A stretch of 64,000 nucleotides of DNA from Ilyonectria destructans. Taxonomy: Eukaryota > Ascomycota > Sordariomycetes > Hypocreales > Nectriaceae. The translations under genes and the position numbers were made by a program. Numbering within the stretch: the stretch's first letter is position 1; every line of letters starts with the position of its first letter. Below, in pieces: positions 11,997 through 25,895 of the stretch. Under the pieces are notes generated by a model. That model worked only from the letters and a program-made list of their open reading frames with translations, ran no database searches and was not told the origin of the DNA. The stretch lies in assembly GCA_020740775.1 (NCBI GenBank), contig JAHEWK010000002.1:3906001-3970000 (forward strand), given 5' to 3'.

Positions 11997-14900
11997 GAAC
12001 CGTTTGTTACTTGTGGGTTCTGGAACTTCAAAGTCATCGCCAATACGTCGTATGGCCTCCAGTCCGCTGGTCTATCCGTTCCGGCCGCGGGCTACAGGGC
12101 TCCTACCCTGTGCTTCCGGTGAAAGTATGCTGTACGGAGCACATTGCAGATACCGTAGGGGCGTGGGGGACTCGCACACCATCTTTCACAGTCCTTGTGC
12201 GCAGCTAACCTCTTCATTTCCGGCCATGGGCTGCTCTCATTGGAGCCCAAGGGCCTCTATCTCCGTGCCTGTGCCCAACGCCTCTGTTGACGCTTTCGCC
12301 CCAGGCTCTGTTCGTTGTCTCTTCGTGCCCCTATCTCCATGAATTCGTTCAAGGGCTGCAAGGCTGAATGGACCAACTGCTATTCCATCTGCCCTGGCCG
12401 GTCATTGACCCTGGTCGACGTTGCAATCCCATATGTAACCCAGTCAGAAGTCGCCACCCAGTACGCCCGTAGCGAAGACTAAATTACCAAGTGCTAAATT
12501 TGACATCAGAAGATGATCGACACAAACTATTGGCGGGTCTGCCATGGTTTTTTTATACCATTGCTGCCTTGGCAGCTCCAGGATTCTCATACCCGTGCAG
12601 CTTCCGCCCTGTGATGCGTGTCGACCCCGGCCTGAATATCATGATCATCGCTAATGCCGACGTAGGAACAACTAGGATGGGATAGGCATCGATCAACTAC
12701 AATTTCGGGCCTCACTGGTCCTCTCAATATTTGTTGCTCCTTTGTAGTGTGAAAGTTTAAAATGTTGCATATCCTTACCTGCCATTGTGGTACAGGGTAG
12801 GCATACTTTTTTCCCGCTAGCGTTGTCTAAGTTCAATAATCACATATCATGTGGTTCTTCCTGTGTATTTATGATATGGCGTGCATGAAGACTTGTTGGT
12901 GATGGGCATGTGGGCAAATCGGATATATGCCCATTTGTTGTAATTGCATATCATTGTACTCTGAGCCTCGTGTTCCAATATTCCATCTCCGATCATCAAT
13001 ACTCACCCGTACTCATGCATGCGTTTGCGTCGGACGATGGAGGCAATATCAAGTCTTAACTAAAACCGTGATATAGTTGAAACACCCTTGGTTGATTTTG
13101 TCTATCGCATAGCTAATATCCCTATCCTGTTTTTTGTACATAGAGTTGCATCTCTCAGATAGATAATTAACAGCCACTCACCAAGTCTCCCATGACAGCA
13201 ACAACAGACTCGATGTCCGGCTATTATTACCTTGTTACATTTATTGGTGCTTGTTCCCTCTTGTTTTTTATTGCTACGCGAAGCTGAACCCGCCAAGCGG
13301 TCACCGCCCCTGTCGATCCCAGCAACCACACCGACACCTCTCCTGCATTGAAAAGCAACCCTTGCCCACGAGAAGCACCATGAACTCGTCACACTCGATA
13401 AAAGAGGGCCCTTGGGCTTGGCCATGCCACCTGAGAAACGCTACTCGCCACCTGTATTCCACCGGACGCCATGTTCTAGCCTCAAATACTCAAGCGGCTG
13501 CCACGCAACCATTGACGACCAGGTGCCCCGGCCAGTGTGGCTGAACATAAGGCAAAAGAAAACCGAATCGCGCAGTGCAGGGGATCATGCCATATCGCCT
13601 CGTAGGAACCCTGGTTTGGGAACGGTAGAAGAGTCAAGACTGGGTCTCGGCGTGGGGCCATGCCTGCCGGGTAGGACGGGAATCTAGAGGTGCATATTGA
13701 AGAGACGATGGTCTCTTCGGCGAGATCGATTTTTTCCCCCGGGTTTGTTTCATGAGTCGAGATTTCAGTGGCTGTGTGGTGGTGTTGTTGTTGCTTTTTG
13801 GGGCTTTGGAGTCGGATTAGTGGCGAGGTGGATGCCCGACGGCGTTCGCCAAGGAGGCTTCAGGACGGCATTAAGCGACCAGCCGCTAGCCATGTCTCGG
13901 TAAAATGCGCTGTAGACATCGGAAGGGAAGCAAAGATGAAAGTTGTGACAGTTGCTTCCGAGTCCTGGACCGAACTTGGCAACCGGCACCAGCTGTTATC
14001 ACCAACCTCCCGGGCATACGAAAGACAACGGCAATATACACTAGATCGAATATCGGCAGAGTTGACAAGTACATAATTGGGGTCAGAAACTATCTCATTC
14101 ATTCACGTGAGCTGCAGTTGGCGAATACCTGGTCGTTCATGCCAAGTCCGCCTTGAGTTGTAGTTGCGTCAAAGGTGTGGCTGGAGATTTCTTTCAAAAC
14201 GGCACATGGAACACTAAACCGAGAGTCTGCCATAAGGAGATTGAAGATATACCTGCTCTGCGAAGAAAATCGAATGTTGATGCGAATGCTAAGTAGACAT
14301 GGGGGTCAGAATAGATGAAGAAAGTAAGATGTCTCTTAACTATAGATGCTCTGAGCACTTGTCTTATATGACGGGTAACTGTTTAGCAGATACTTGGCAA
14401 GCTAGGCGTTCATAGGATACGGCTAGCTGCACGCATCACTTGCTCAGTCCTTCGAGCATGTTGTCTAAACCGAGGAACGGTTGAGGTTCCTGTTCTCAAA
14501 AAAAAGCACTATATGACTTGAAAGTTCCACCAAATATATCAAACAGACCCCGCCAGTGGAATTTTCTTTCTGGTCGTGTCTGCTCACTGCGATATTTGAT
14601 AATACCCCATTGAACGCGAGGTGCCGTGTCTGGGGCCCGTCCGGCAGTGATGCTGGAGGGACTCCCCGGACTAGACATCTCCATCGGCAGAACTGAATGG
14701 GGAAGATGTGAATCGATTGATGAGCCTACGTTTCTAAAAGCAACGCGAACAAAGCGACAAGCAAGACTTTCGTCGATCATGTGGCGCGGGGTCCGGTAGG
14801 CCTCGACTAGATACTTACTTCTCGTCCTTCAAGAATGAGACTTTCCCTTAGAACCAGCAATAATCGGCATAGAGCGATCTGGATAGTAACCAGACGTATA

Positions 14901-16258
14901 TTTCAAGTTTAATACTGAAGACGTATGTCTCTGTCAAATACCAGAAGACAGTTGTTTCGGTGGTCGATCGTGTATCAGTGCTTATTCTTGTCAGTTGTCC
15001 GACATGTTTGACAGCTGAATTGGCCTACATGACAATTGAGGAGTGTCCAGCAATGTGGCTCAATTGAATTCAATTTCAATATAGTACCGACGGTATCACT
15101 GATACGCCTCTCTACGTTTACTTTGGCTAATACCGTCATGTCTTCACTGATCAGTCCACAACACTCATGTCGCGACATCATAATCACTACATGCCATATT
15201 TGATACAATCATAGCATTTCATGGATTCGGAAGAACTACATAGCAAACCGCATGTCGTGCGTACTTACTCGAGGCTGACAGTGCATTGATAGATGATCAC
15301 GAGTCATCAACCCATGTGACTCCTGGGCTCAAAGACCTCGTCTGTAAATCCGAGACACAATAGTTTGTATCCAAATCCATTTTAGAACCTCCCAATACTC
15401 GAATCGTCTCGCAACTGTACAGAATTTCGCGCAAGAATAAACCAACGACGGGCATGACGACTTAAGTGGACGCCACCCAACCAGTTTCGGACTGCAAAAG
15501 AAGACACAATGACGAACTGGACCAGAATTAAACAGAGGAAAGTCCAGCCGAGATCTAGAGGTGAGGGGACTGAAGATAGAGATTTTATAGATGACAGAAG
15601 TGGGAAATGTTAACATGGAAGAATTTGTTTAGGAGAGAGCAATTGGGTGTCAGACAATTGACGGCGAATGAGCCCAAGGAGAGATCAAAGAGAGTCTGGT
15701 TACGGCATATTGACACTCGGAACGACCTAACTTGTTTTCGTGGAGTGATTGACAGCGTCACTTGCTCTTGGTGGACTAGTGTGCGGGTAAATGATCGATG
15801 ACGTGTCATACCTTGTGAGGTAAGGTTAGATCCAGATCTTGTTCTTTAACAGCCTTGGAATGGCTTTGGGAATGTTGGATTTCTCGGGTTGGAGTGGGAA
15901 AATAGTGCATCGCGAGATGCAATTGGGAATTGAAAGGCGCGTGAGATTGTCTGGGGTAATTGAAACGTATCTTGCGGAACGTCAATTGGAGTTCTATTTT
16001 CATCTGCACAGCGCGGGTTGTGGGAAACTCGGAACCCGAATGAAGGTCTTGGTTGGCCTCGGTCGACTCTGGGATGAAACCGCGTCGCAGCTAACAGCTC
16101 CACTTTTGGACGCCCAGTTGGAGCATGCGATCGTCATCAATTCTTCGCATACGTAACTGCGGCCCTGCTTCATTGTCTGACGATTGTCGATTGTCCTTAA
16201 GCTTCCTCGTCTGCTCAGCGTGTTGCTTAGAATCTGCACCCCGGAAAATACTGTCGCA

Positions 16259-17172
16259 ATGGTGGATCGACCCGTATACACGCTCCACTACTTCCCCTTC
16301 TCGCTGTACTCGCTCATGGTGCGATTCGGCTTCGTGCTTGGAGAGTCACTTAACCCTAACACCGCGCCGAAGCTGAAGGTTAGGCTGGTCAACCTGCACC
16401 GGGGAGACCACCTCTCCGAACCGTATCTGACACTGGTTAATACCAAGGCCCAGGTCCATTCCCCCTCCTAGATTCAGTTGTCCAGACAGAATATGGAGCT
16501 AACTCATCCCAAGGTCCCTGTACTGACTTCACCTCATTTACCAGCTTCCCTGGACGACGGTCGATCTGTTGCACTATGGCTCTGCAAAGAACAGCCGGAA
16601 CTGGTGCCGGAAGAGCATGAGGAAGCCATCTCATCCCTTATGGACAAAATTTATTCCCTCCAAGCCATCTCGCTGGCGTTATCAGCAGAGAACCAGCAAT
16701 ATGGCTTCCCTAACGAAGCGGCAGCATTGCTCGAGAAAAATGACCTGTCTCCAAAGTACCGGCGGGCCCTTGAAATCAACAGTATCTTGTAAGAGACTTC
16801 ACAAACGTTTCACGCCACAGCTAACGAGTTATGAGCCATGAATTCACTCACAGCAGTTCTCTGGATCCGGAAAACGTCGCCGAGGCAGAAGCAGGGGCGC
16901 TTGAATTCATGCATGACCTGGTCGAGGTGTTCAAGGAACATAATCAGGGAAAGACGTGGATATTCGGGGATCAGCCTACCATTCTGGACGCACACGTAGC
17001 GGCCTTGGCAGCGCGGTTGATGGACGTGGATCGGGGTGATTTGTTACCCGAGGAAGTGCAAGCGTATGCACGCTCAGTCATTGCGACGCCCGAGTGGAAC
17101 AGGGTCACAAGCGGAAGGCCAACCGTCTGGGACGATTCGTTAGGGAAGGTGGAAGATTTTAGGTCAATATGA
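16259..17172 (+). CDS. Glutathione S-transferase-like protein
   Basis: Three exons: 16259-16453, 16514-16788 and 16854-17172 (789 nt, 262 residues). The N-terminus YTLHYFPFSLYSLMVRF and the segment VPVLTSPHLPASLDDGRSVALWL form a thioredoxin-fold GST-N domain, including the cis-Pro loop (VPVL) and the Asp/Ser pair of the glutathione-binding turn. The C-terminal half has WIFGDQPTILDAHVAALAARL, the helical GST-C signature with its conserved Asp. Intron 1 has a non-consensus GTCCAT donor, but its CTAAC branch and AAG acceptor restore the frame exactly at VPVLTSP. Family enzymes conjugate glutathione to electrophiles. The catalytic residue is not obvious, so the substrate is unknown. Both neighbouring gaps are large, so context gives no clue. 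Confidence 0.85.
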
Positions 17173-19214
17173 GAGTACTTGGCAAAAAATTACATTTGTA
17201 GTTTATACATGGACCCATGGAATATGGCGAGTTATGAAGAATAATGTACGAAAGCTGAGTGGATGAATGCTCGACCTGTGGCAGTTGGATGTCTAGAATC
17301 ATGAGATTGTAGGAAAACAAATCAAGATAACCGGAGGAAACGATACCCGGACAAGGGGTGATATAAAATCCTGGGCCTGTTTGTGCATCTGCCGATTGGG
17401 AAAAGAGATATTAGTGACTAGAACTATGCGTTGTTGTCTACACAGATCTTCATGTGAAGTCCCACGGGGGACCGAGTGGGATACCATTGTCATATTGTGG
17501 AAACATGAAGTTGATACAAGGTTCCCGGGATTAATACGACGGGTATCGACCGAATTGGAAATTTAATATGCTGTAAAAGTGGTCATCGCTGCCACCGCCG
17601 TCTACGTATCGGCCAATCTTCTGATCGTACGTGCCAAACGAAGCATCACGGTTGGATCGCGACTCCACCGACTACGTTGATGTATACGTTGGAATTGTGA
17701 AGAAATCAAAAAGCCCTTGCAGAAAAGATGAGGCTCCGGTGGATTGCCGGTCATGTTACGTACAGAACGAATGGCACCTGGCTGGCAAAGGGGCCGTCTC
17801 ACAACAAAAGTTCCCAGTCGTCGGAGACGAACCACGGGTCGTCGCGCAACGCCACTGGCTGCCGGCAGAAGATGCGCCACGGGTGAATCATGCTTCTCGG
17901 GGGCGATTCCAGGCGGTGACTGGCTTGGCTTCGGCCGAGAGCAGCCCGTGTTTCGTGCGATGGAGTGAGGGATCGGAGGGTTGGAGGGTCGGAGTGGCCG
18001 GGCAGCGCCGTGCAAAACAAAAGTTCGCTCAGCGACGGATGGGGACAGGGCCTTTTGCTCGAGTCGCGCAGGGACCTACGTACCCAAAGTGTAGGTGGTG
18101 TTTTCGGGGGTGCAGGTCGGCGGAGGGGTTCTGGGCATCAGTTCACCTTGAATAATGGAAACGGGACGGGGCAGGGCTGCTATACGGTTGAAGAGAGGGA
18201 GTGGGAATTGCAGAAGAGGTGAAGATGCAGAAGATGCAGAAGATTAGATCGTGCCAAGCCTTCCACGCCATGGTTTGGAAGGGCTTTAGGCGTCGGACGC
18301 TCGAGGTCTGAGCGGAACTGAATCCTGCGAGGACTAGAAGGACTTAAATACGGTGCCACGTTTTCTGGAATCAATTGCCGAAGAGGTGGCCTTGAGGGGG
18401 AGTCATGGCGAAGTCCGCATACTACTTGCTATCATGATAGTCAATCGCAAGTCCCTGCCAGTCGTAGAATTTCCTTGCTCCCGGAGTCTGGGGATGGATG
18501 GATGGCATAATCGGCTAGAGGCCCGAATAAGATACAGCAAGCATATCCGTAGAGAGGCCCCTGGGAAATTGACACCCCCGCGGCCCAAATCATCACCCGG
18601 CTGGAACTCCATCTCGTGGTCCGAGGCTAACCCCAGGTGGTATGGAAGATAAGGCGAAGTCTGAAGGCCATCTGGGGGGCAGCTCATTGGCTGTGCCAAG
18701 GGGGATGGAATGGCGTGCGGGCACCGCGACGGGCAGCCAAGGCAAAATACCATGGCGGAATTGATTGTGGTGGATGGGAAAGCATCTGATGATGTTGAGA
18801 CTGGGTTCTTTGCGATGGGGAAAGAGGCCACGCGATGGTTGTAGAGCGCAGAGACTTCCTTCGTAGTTATCTTACATGCTATTGTGAATACCTTAGGTAG
18901 TCTCTGATGAGGCTGTACTCCCTTAGGTATGTAGCACTGAAGACCGGATGATGCTCCCCCATTATGGATCTTGGGGAGGAGTCGTCGACAAAAGGTCCGA
19001 ATCTGGGACCCAGTCGCCCAGCCAAAAAGCCACAGCCAGAGCGTCCGTCTCGCTGACTTCCGAGTTGCTTTTCCAGCGGCCCTTGTTCAGGCGCGGTCCC
19101 CGGCAGCGACTATGCCCAACGAGGAAGGTGTGGATGAACCGATGGTGCCGTTCCGTGATAGCAGCTCCCTGCACCACACTCACCACACTGTACGGACACT
19201 ACACTGCAGACACA

Positions 19215-19230
19215 CTCTCTCTCTCTCTCT
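19215..19230. repeat. CT microsatellite
   Basis: Eight CT dinucleotides in a pyrimidine-rich promoter tract about 540 bp upstream of the OPT start codon. Confidence 0.7.
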
Positions 19231-19376
19231 CCTCTCCCTCCCACAGCCAGCCGACTAATCGCTGACACACACGCTTCTCGCTGGCGCACCCGTCACCTTC
19301 CAGACGCCTTCGCCCCCCCGAGACCCGGCAGCCCAGCCCCAGACCAGTTCCAGGCCAGTCTCGTTCGGGCCTGTCA

Positions 19377-19403
19377 GGGCGTCCTGGGCGTCCTGGGCGT
19401 TCT
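19377..19403. repeat. Three copies of GGGCGTCCT
   Basis: Three tandem 9-bp units (the last reads GGGCGTTCT) about 370 bp upstream of the OPT start. This could be a regulatory array or chance expansion. Confidence 0.6.
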
Positions 19404-19769
19404 GAAGCGTGTCCCACCATGTCTGCGAGCGTCTAGCGCCTGGTGTCGACTCCCGCCGCCGCGCCCATTTCGCAGGTGTCAATCTCTATCGCCTTGGCGC
19501 CTTCGCGGGGGGAACCCTCTCCTCGCCCGTGCTCACGCCCTCGTTAAACGCTGGGGTCAGCCCGGTCACGTCTGAGGTGGTGGTTGTACGTCCGTGGTGG
19601 TAGTGGTATAACCACGCCCGCCTGGCTGCTGCCCGTTTCGCTGGGTCTTCCCTTTTGCCTCTGCTTCGCCTCGCTCCCTCCTTGCCATCGCATCGCAACT
19701 CCTCCCACGGTTGCTGTTCCCACGTCGCTCCCAGGCCACGGGCGTTAAAACCACGGGCGTCTAACCACC

Positions 19770-22542
19770 ATGGTGCCGTCCATCTTCCGCAAGCGCCACG
19801 AGGCCGTGGACATCACCCCGATGCCCGGCCCTCTCGAGGCCGCCGCCGCCGCTTCCTCGGGCGTCGACACCCTCGAGCACCTCAAGCAATTCGAAAAGGC
19901 CCACAAGCTCGATCCCAACCTGCCCATCGACGACCTCACCGATGTCGACGCCGCTATCGCTACTGGAAATGCCGAGAAGGGCATTGAGATCGAGCACGCG
20001 CTCATGGAGGACAACAGCCCGTATCCCGAGGTATGCGCCCGCCCGCCCGCTCGCCCTCCCGCCCACGTCGTGTGCCGTCTGCGGAGCGAGTCTACATTTC
20101 GCGCTCCCAGCATCGGATATGCGACTTCGCAGATGGCATCACTTTTGTGTTGGATTATGTGGATGGACCGATTGATTGATTGATTCCTTTTCTGAACAGG
20201 TTCGAGCCGTTGTCCGCAACTTCGATGTCGACCTCCCCGCCAACACGATTCGCGCCTGGGTTATCGGCATGATCCTTTGCACCATTGGCTCCGGCGTCAA
20301 TATGATCTTCTCACTGCGCAACCCCAGCATCACCATCACCACCTACGTCGTCCAGCTCGTTGCCTACCCTCTCGGCCTAGGCTGGGACTTGATCATGCCC
20401 GACCGCGAGTGGAATTTGTTCGGTCTCAAGTTTAACCTTAAGCCCGGCAAGTTCAACTACAAGGAGCATGTCGTAATTGTGGCCATGTCAAACGTGAGCA
20501 ACTCCCGGTCCCCTTCTCTATCTACCTTATCTCTACTTGATCATCTCTATTCTATTATCTCTCTTGCAATATCTCCGTCCCATCATCCCTACCCCAATAC
20601 CCCTGTCAATCGCTAACTCAATCCCAGGCTGCCTATGGTGGTGGTGTTCTCTATGCCACTGATGTCTTGCTCGCCCAACAGCTCTTTTACGGCCAGCACT
20701 TTGGCTGGGCTTTCCAGCTTCTATTCGGCATTACCACCCTCTGCACCGGCTACGGCCTAGCAGGCATGGCCCGTCGCTTCTTGGTGTGGCCTGCTGCTAT
20801 GATTTGGCCTTCCGACCTCGTCAACTGCGCTCTGTTCTATACCCTCCACGATCACTCAGTCTCTGACCCCTCCAAGACCAACGGCTGGAAAGTTGGTCGG
20901 TACAAGTGGTTCCTGATTGTTGGATGCGCCGGCTTCGTGTGGTACTGGTTCCCCGGCTGGATCTTCAAGGGTCTCTCCTACTTCACCTGGGTTTGCTGGA
21001 TTGCCCCCAAGAGCATCACTGTCAACAAGATTTTTGGTGGTCTCACTGGCTACGGCCTGATGCCCACTTCATTCGATTGGACTGTGTACAGCGGATACCT
21101 GGCGTCGCCTTTGATCCCTCCCTTTTATGCAACCGCCAACGTTCTCGCTGGAATCGTCATCTTCTTCATCTGCGTTTCCATGGGCATTCACTTTTCTGGC
21201 ACTTGGTATGCCGACTACTTCCCCGTCCAGTCGTCCGAGTCTTATGACAACACCGGCAACATCTACAACGTTGCTCGAATCCTGGACGAAAACTTTCATT
21301 TTAACGAGACGGCGTATAAGGAATACTCGCCCCTGTTCCTCCCGACACAATTTGCCATGGCCTATGGCCTCTCCTTTGCCGCTGTCACTGCTGTCGTCGT
21401 TCACGTTGCCCTGTACCACGGCCAGGAAATCTGGAAGCAGTTTAAGCTCGCTCGCCACCAGGAAGATGATGTTCATATGCGCTTGATGAAGAAATACCGT
21501 GATGTGGAGGATTGGTGGTACGCTGGTATGTTTTGACAATATTTTTTGCCACGAGTGCCCAAAAAGTTCTCTGCTAACATGAGCACAAGCTCTTTTCATC
21601 TCCATGATGGCTATTTCGTTCGGCGTTGTTGCAGGCTATCCTACCGGATTACCTGCCTGGGCCTTTGCCGTCTGCATGTTGATCCCCATTTTCTGGCTTA
21701 TCCCGATCGGTCTCGTTCAGGCCATCACCAATATCCAGCTCGGCCTCAACGTCCTTACAGAATTCATCATTGGATACATGGTCCCGGGACGTCCCGTGGC
21801 TATGATGTTGTTCAAGAACTACGGTTATATCTGCATGACCCAGGCCCTCTACTTTGCCCAGGACCTCAAGCTCGGCCATTACATGAAGGTCCCGCCGCGA
21901 GTCATGTTCTTCTCTCAGCTGACTGCCTCCGTGTGGTCTGCCATCGTTCAGATCTGTGTTATGAACTGGGCCCTTGGTCACATCCCCGATGTGTGCTCGC
22001 TTGACCAGGAGAACAATTACACTTGCCCCGGCCCCCGAGTTTTCTACACGGCTTCAGTCATTTGGGGAGCAATCGGTCCCGCCCGAATCTTCAGTGGCAG
22101 CGCCATCTACTCCTCACTCCAGTGGTTCTGGCTTGTTGGTGCGATTACTCCCATCATCACCTGGCTCCTCGCCCGCAAGTGGCCCCGATCTATCTGGCGC
22201 TATGTGTGCACTCCTCTCATCTACGGTGGCTCCAACATGTTGCCTCCAGCCAGCGTCTACATCTATCTCTGCTGGGCTGCGACTGGCACTGTCTTTAATT
22301 ACTACATTAAGCGACGTTACACTGGATGGTGGCTACAGTACAACTACATCACCTCGGCCGCGTTAGACTGCGGCCTGATTTTGTCAACAATTGTCATCTT
22401 CTTCACTCTGTATATGACAAGTGCTGCAGACCCCAACTGGTGGGGCAACAGAGGCGCCTTGGATACACTTGACCTACTGGGAAAGGCGGTCAAGCTCAAG
22501 GTTCCAGAGGGACAGACTATTGGACCTACAGAATGGCCTTGA
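19770..22542 (+). CDS. OPT-family oligopeptide transporter
   Basis: Four exons: 19770-20030, 20200-20493, 20628-21525 and 21590-22542 (2406 nt, 801 residues). A soluble acidic N-terminus of about 85 residues leads into SPYPEVRAVVRNFDVDLP, the conserved entry to the first membrane segments of OPT proteins. Later hallmarks are KVPPRVMFFSQ, NMLPPASVYIYLCWAATG and the final GWWLQYNYITSAALDCG. Roughly a dozen or more hydrophobic helices are visible. OPT carriers are proton-coupled importers of tetra-/pentapeptides, glutathione or metal chelates at the plasma membrane. The start codon sits in a strong CCACCATGG context. The subfamily (peptide versus siderophore or glutathione) cannot be set by eye. 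Confidence 0.94.
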
Positions 22543-23862
<1,320 letters not shown>

Positions 23863-24495
23863 ACGGGGAACCGGAACCCTGTACCCCCCCTTCAATCGCC
23901 CTTGCCCTCTCCCTCCCACCCTGTGAACGGAACATCGCGCGCGCGCACACACCCCTCGGAACACATCAACAATGCCGAAAGTGAATGAAAAGGGATTTCG
24001 ATAAAGTCGGAAATATGGGTTGGGTGGTATTTTTGTGGTGAACTGGGACGGGCGGTTTGTCTGTGGGGGGTTCGCGTGGATGATGGACCGGAAGGGGCGG
24101 CTGGAGCATGGGCATGGTGTTTTACATGTTTGAGCAAGGAAAAAAAGGACCCTTTGCTTTTCTGAGATTCCATAGGGATTCGGTTACGAGGTTCTGAAAT
24201 GGCATCTTGATTCTGCATGAACGTGCCTGCGGGGCTTGCTGTGAGAGGGGTGATGAGTTGGTGCGAGAATGACCACATTGGCTGGTGATTACCTGTGGGA
24301 GTCTTCAACAAAGGTCGAATGGTGTTTATGATATCAATTGCATTGAACCGTTTGATTCTGTCCCAGGACCGTATCGAGGTCACAAACCCAATTCTATCCC
24401 AGCCCAACCCATGCCACAACACCCATCTTTTATCGTCCCCACAAGCACATATACTCAAGCGCCAATATTCATACAGCCAATCCTCTCCCAACTCC
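23863..24495. other. Convergent intergenic stretch
   Basis: This 633-bp stretch lies between the 3' ends of eL37 and ELP6. It contains a GC alternation at 23938-23946 and an A-rich tract near 24140. No gene is seen. Confidence 0.4.
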
Positions 24496-25451
24496 TCAAG
24501 CCCCCCTCTCGAAAACCCTCACGCCGCCATCCGCGGCAACGTGGTAGAGGAACTCGGCCGGCTCGCCGCTGTCAACCGCCGGCCCCGTCAGGCGCACCAC
24601 CCCGCTGACGTCGCGCGCGGTGCCCGTGTCGAGCATGCGCAGCGCCAGCACCGAGTCGGCCGCGTGCGCCGTCGAGAGCACCAGGCTTGCGTGCTCGCGC
24701 TCCAGCGTCGTGGCCTGCGCGGCGACGAGCGGCGTGTCGGCGGACATGGTTGTGAGGGCGCTGTGGACGATCTGTGGTGGGGGATGGCCGTGTTAGCTTT
24801 GGAGCCTGACTGCTGTGAAGCATAGGAGAGCTGGCGATGACTTACGCTGCGCAAGGATAGCAAGAGGTTCTGTAGTGTGAGGCTGGTGGTAGTCTCGTCG
24901 GTGATGGCGAGGAGGGCATCGAGCTGGTCAACGACGAGAACCTTGCGCGTGGTGCGCAAGTCTGCCACGGCAGCCTCGAGCTCCTTCTTGATATCGACCA
25001 CTTTGCTGCTTCGGAGAACTCTCTCCTTGCGAACAGTGCTTGCTGGCGCTGGCGACGCATCCCCCGCGACCAGGCCCGTCAAGCCATCTACGAAGATGAC
25101 TCGGCCCGCTCTGCTGAGGGCATCTAAGTCGAGGCCCTGCGACAAGTTGATCAGCGTCATGTTTCCTCGCATATTTTCCCGCCTATAATAACAGGCGTAA
25201 ACCTGAATAGGGTGACTTACCATCTTGGCCGCGCCGTCCCTCCAAAAAGCCCCATCCCGTAGAAAACTTACAAGCACAACGCCAGTATCTTTATCCTCGC
25301 CAGACGCCCCGCGCAGGTATGAGTACAGATGCCTGAGGACGAGCCAGTTGGCACTGGCACCCAGGACACTCGTGAGGAGGACGAGAGACCCCTCAGACGG
25401 AAGGGCCAGGTACGGCTCCAGCAGGTGCGGAATCCGGGATGAGGACGCCAT
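24496..25451 (-). CDS. ELP6: Elongator complex subunit Elp6
   Basis: Three exons: 25221-25451, 24846-25136 and 24496-24771 (798 nt, 265 residues). The N-terminus HLLEPYLALPSEGSLVLLTSVLGASANWL, continuing into VVLVSFLRDGAFWRDGAAKM, GLDLDALSRAGRVIFVDGLTGL and VLVVDQLDALLAI, reproduces the RecA-like fold of Elp6 without a canonical Walker A motif. Elp4-Elp5-Elp6 form a hexameric ring that binds tRNA within Elongator, the complex that adds 5-carboxymethyl groups to wobble uridines. Junction 1 was set by requiring GLDLDAL after AAKM, and junction 2 joins LLSLRS to IVHSAL. Another acceptor in intron 1 would give no family-like sequence. Confidence 0.88.
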
Positions 25452-25895
25452 TGTGTATGGTGAAGGTTGCTATGGAGTATTTTGACCTGTCGTTATACTG
25501 TGCGAGGGCAGGATGTGACGTGGGTGGAAAGGTGTCGTGGCGGGGGTGGGGACTGTGAGGATTGAGGGGCTTCCGCACTGTGACAACATCAGAAACGAGG
25601 AGCATGTCACACATCACTAATTAAGGCAAGGTAATAATTGGTAGGGTTGACAAGATTCGATTCCTTAAAAGGTATCGCTCTGAATAGAGTTGATCCCTAT
25701 CTGGAGGGAACCTGCTCCAATGCTTGACCCCGAACTCCATGACCTATTGCCCCTCTTATGCGAAGTGATCGCTTTGCCCTGATGCAAGAACCGTTCAGCC
25801 ACGAATGTGTTCAGAATTCCTCAGTGTAAGAAAACCATTCTCATAAAAGTGTGCGACCCAAAAACAAACGCCGGTGTCATAATCTTGACAATGCC
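25452..25895. other. Short intergenic spacer
   Basis: This 444-bp stretch is between the ELP6 start and the MFS stop. It should contain the ELP6 promoter and the MFS 3' UTR. No gene is seen. Confidence 0.4.

Larger units (their letters stand above)
6564..16258. other. Long gap without a supported gene (9.7 kb)
   Basis: No exon chain with a recognisable protein was found on either strand. From 6.9 to 8.7 kb the DNA is rich in GGA/CTGG/GCG repeats and CA/GA tracts and may be an extended 5' region of the reductase-like gene. From 8.7 to 12.4 kb it is GC-balanced with chance open frames (for example 174 codons at 9202-9726 minus and 225 codons at 11445-12122 plus) whose proteins show no domain. 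From 12.7 to 16.2 kb it becomes AT-richer. Lineage-specific genes, non-coding RNAs or an old transposon relic cannot be excluded. Confidence 0.4.
17173..19769. other. Intergenic region upstream of OPT transporter
   Basis: This 2.6-kb stretch has only short chance frames (for example 174 codons at 17631-18155 plus, 142 codons at 18403-18831 minus) without recognisable domains. The last 600 bp are pyrimidine-rich, with a CT run and a 9-bp tandem repeat, as is common in fungal promoters and 5' UTRs. It probably contains the OPT promoter. Confidence 0.4.

Noticed and set aside
11445..12122. 225-codon plus-strand open frame
   Set aside because: Composition is uneven, there is no domain-like pattern, and it overlaps several other frames of similar length. 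Nothing supports coding.
16350..16365. Telomere-like CCCTAACA sequence
   Set aside because: A single copy inside the GST coding exon, not a repeat array.
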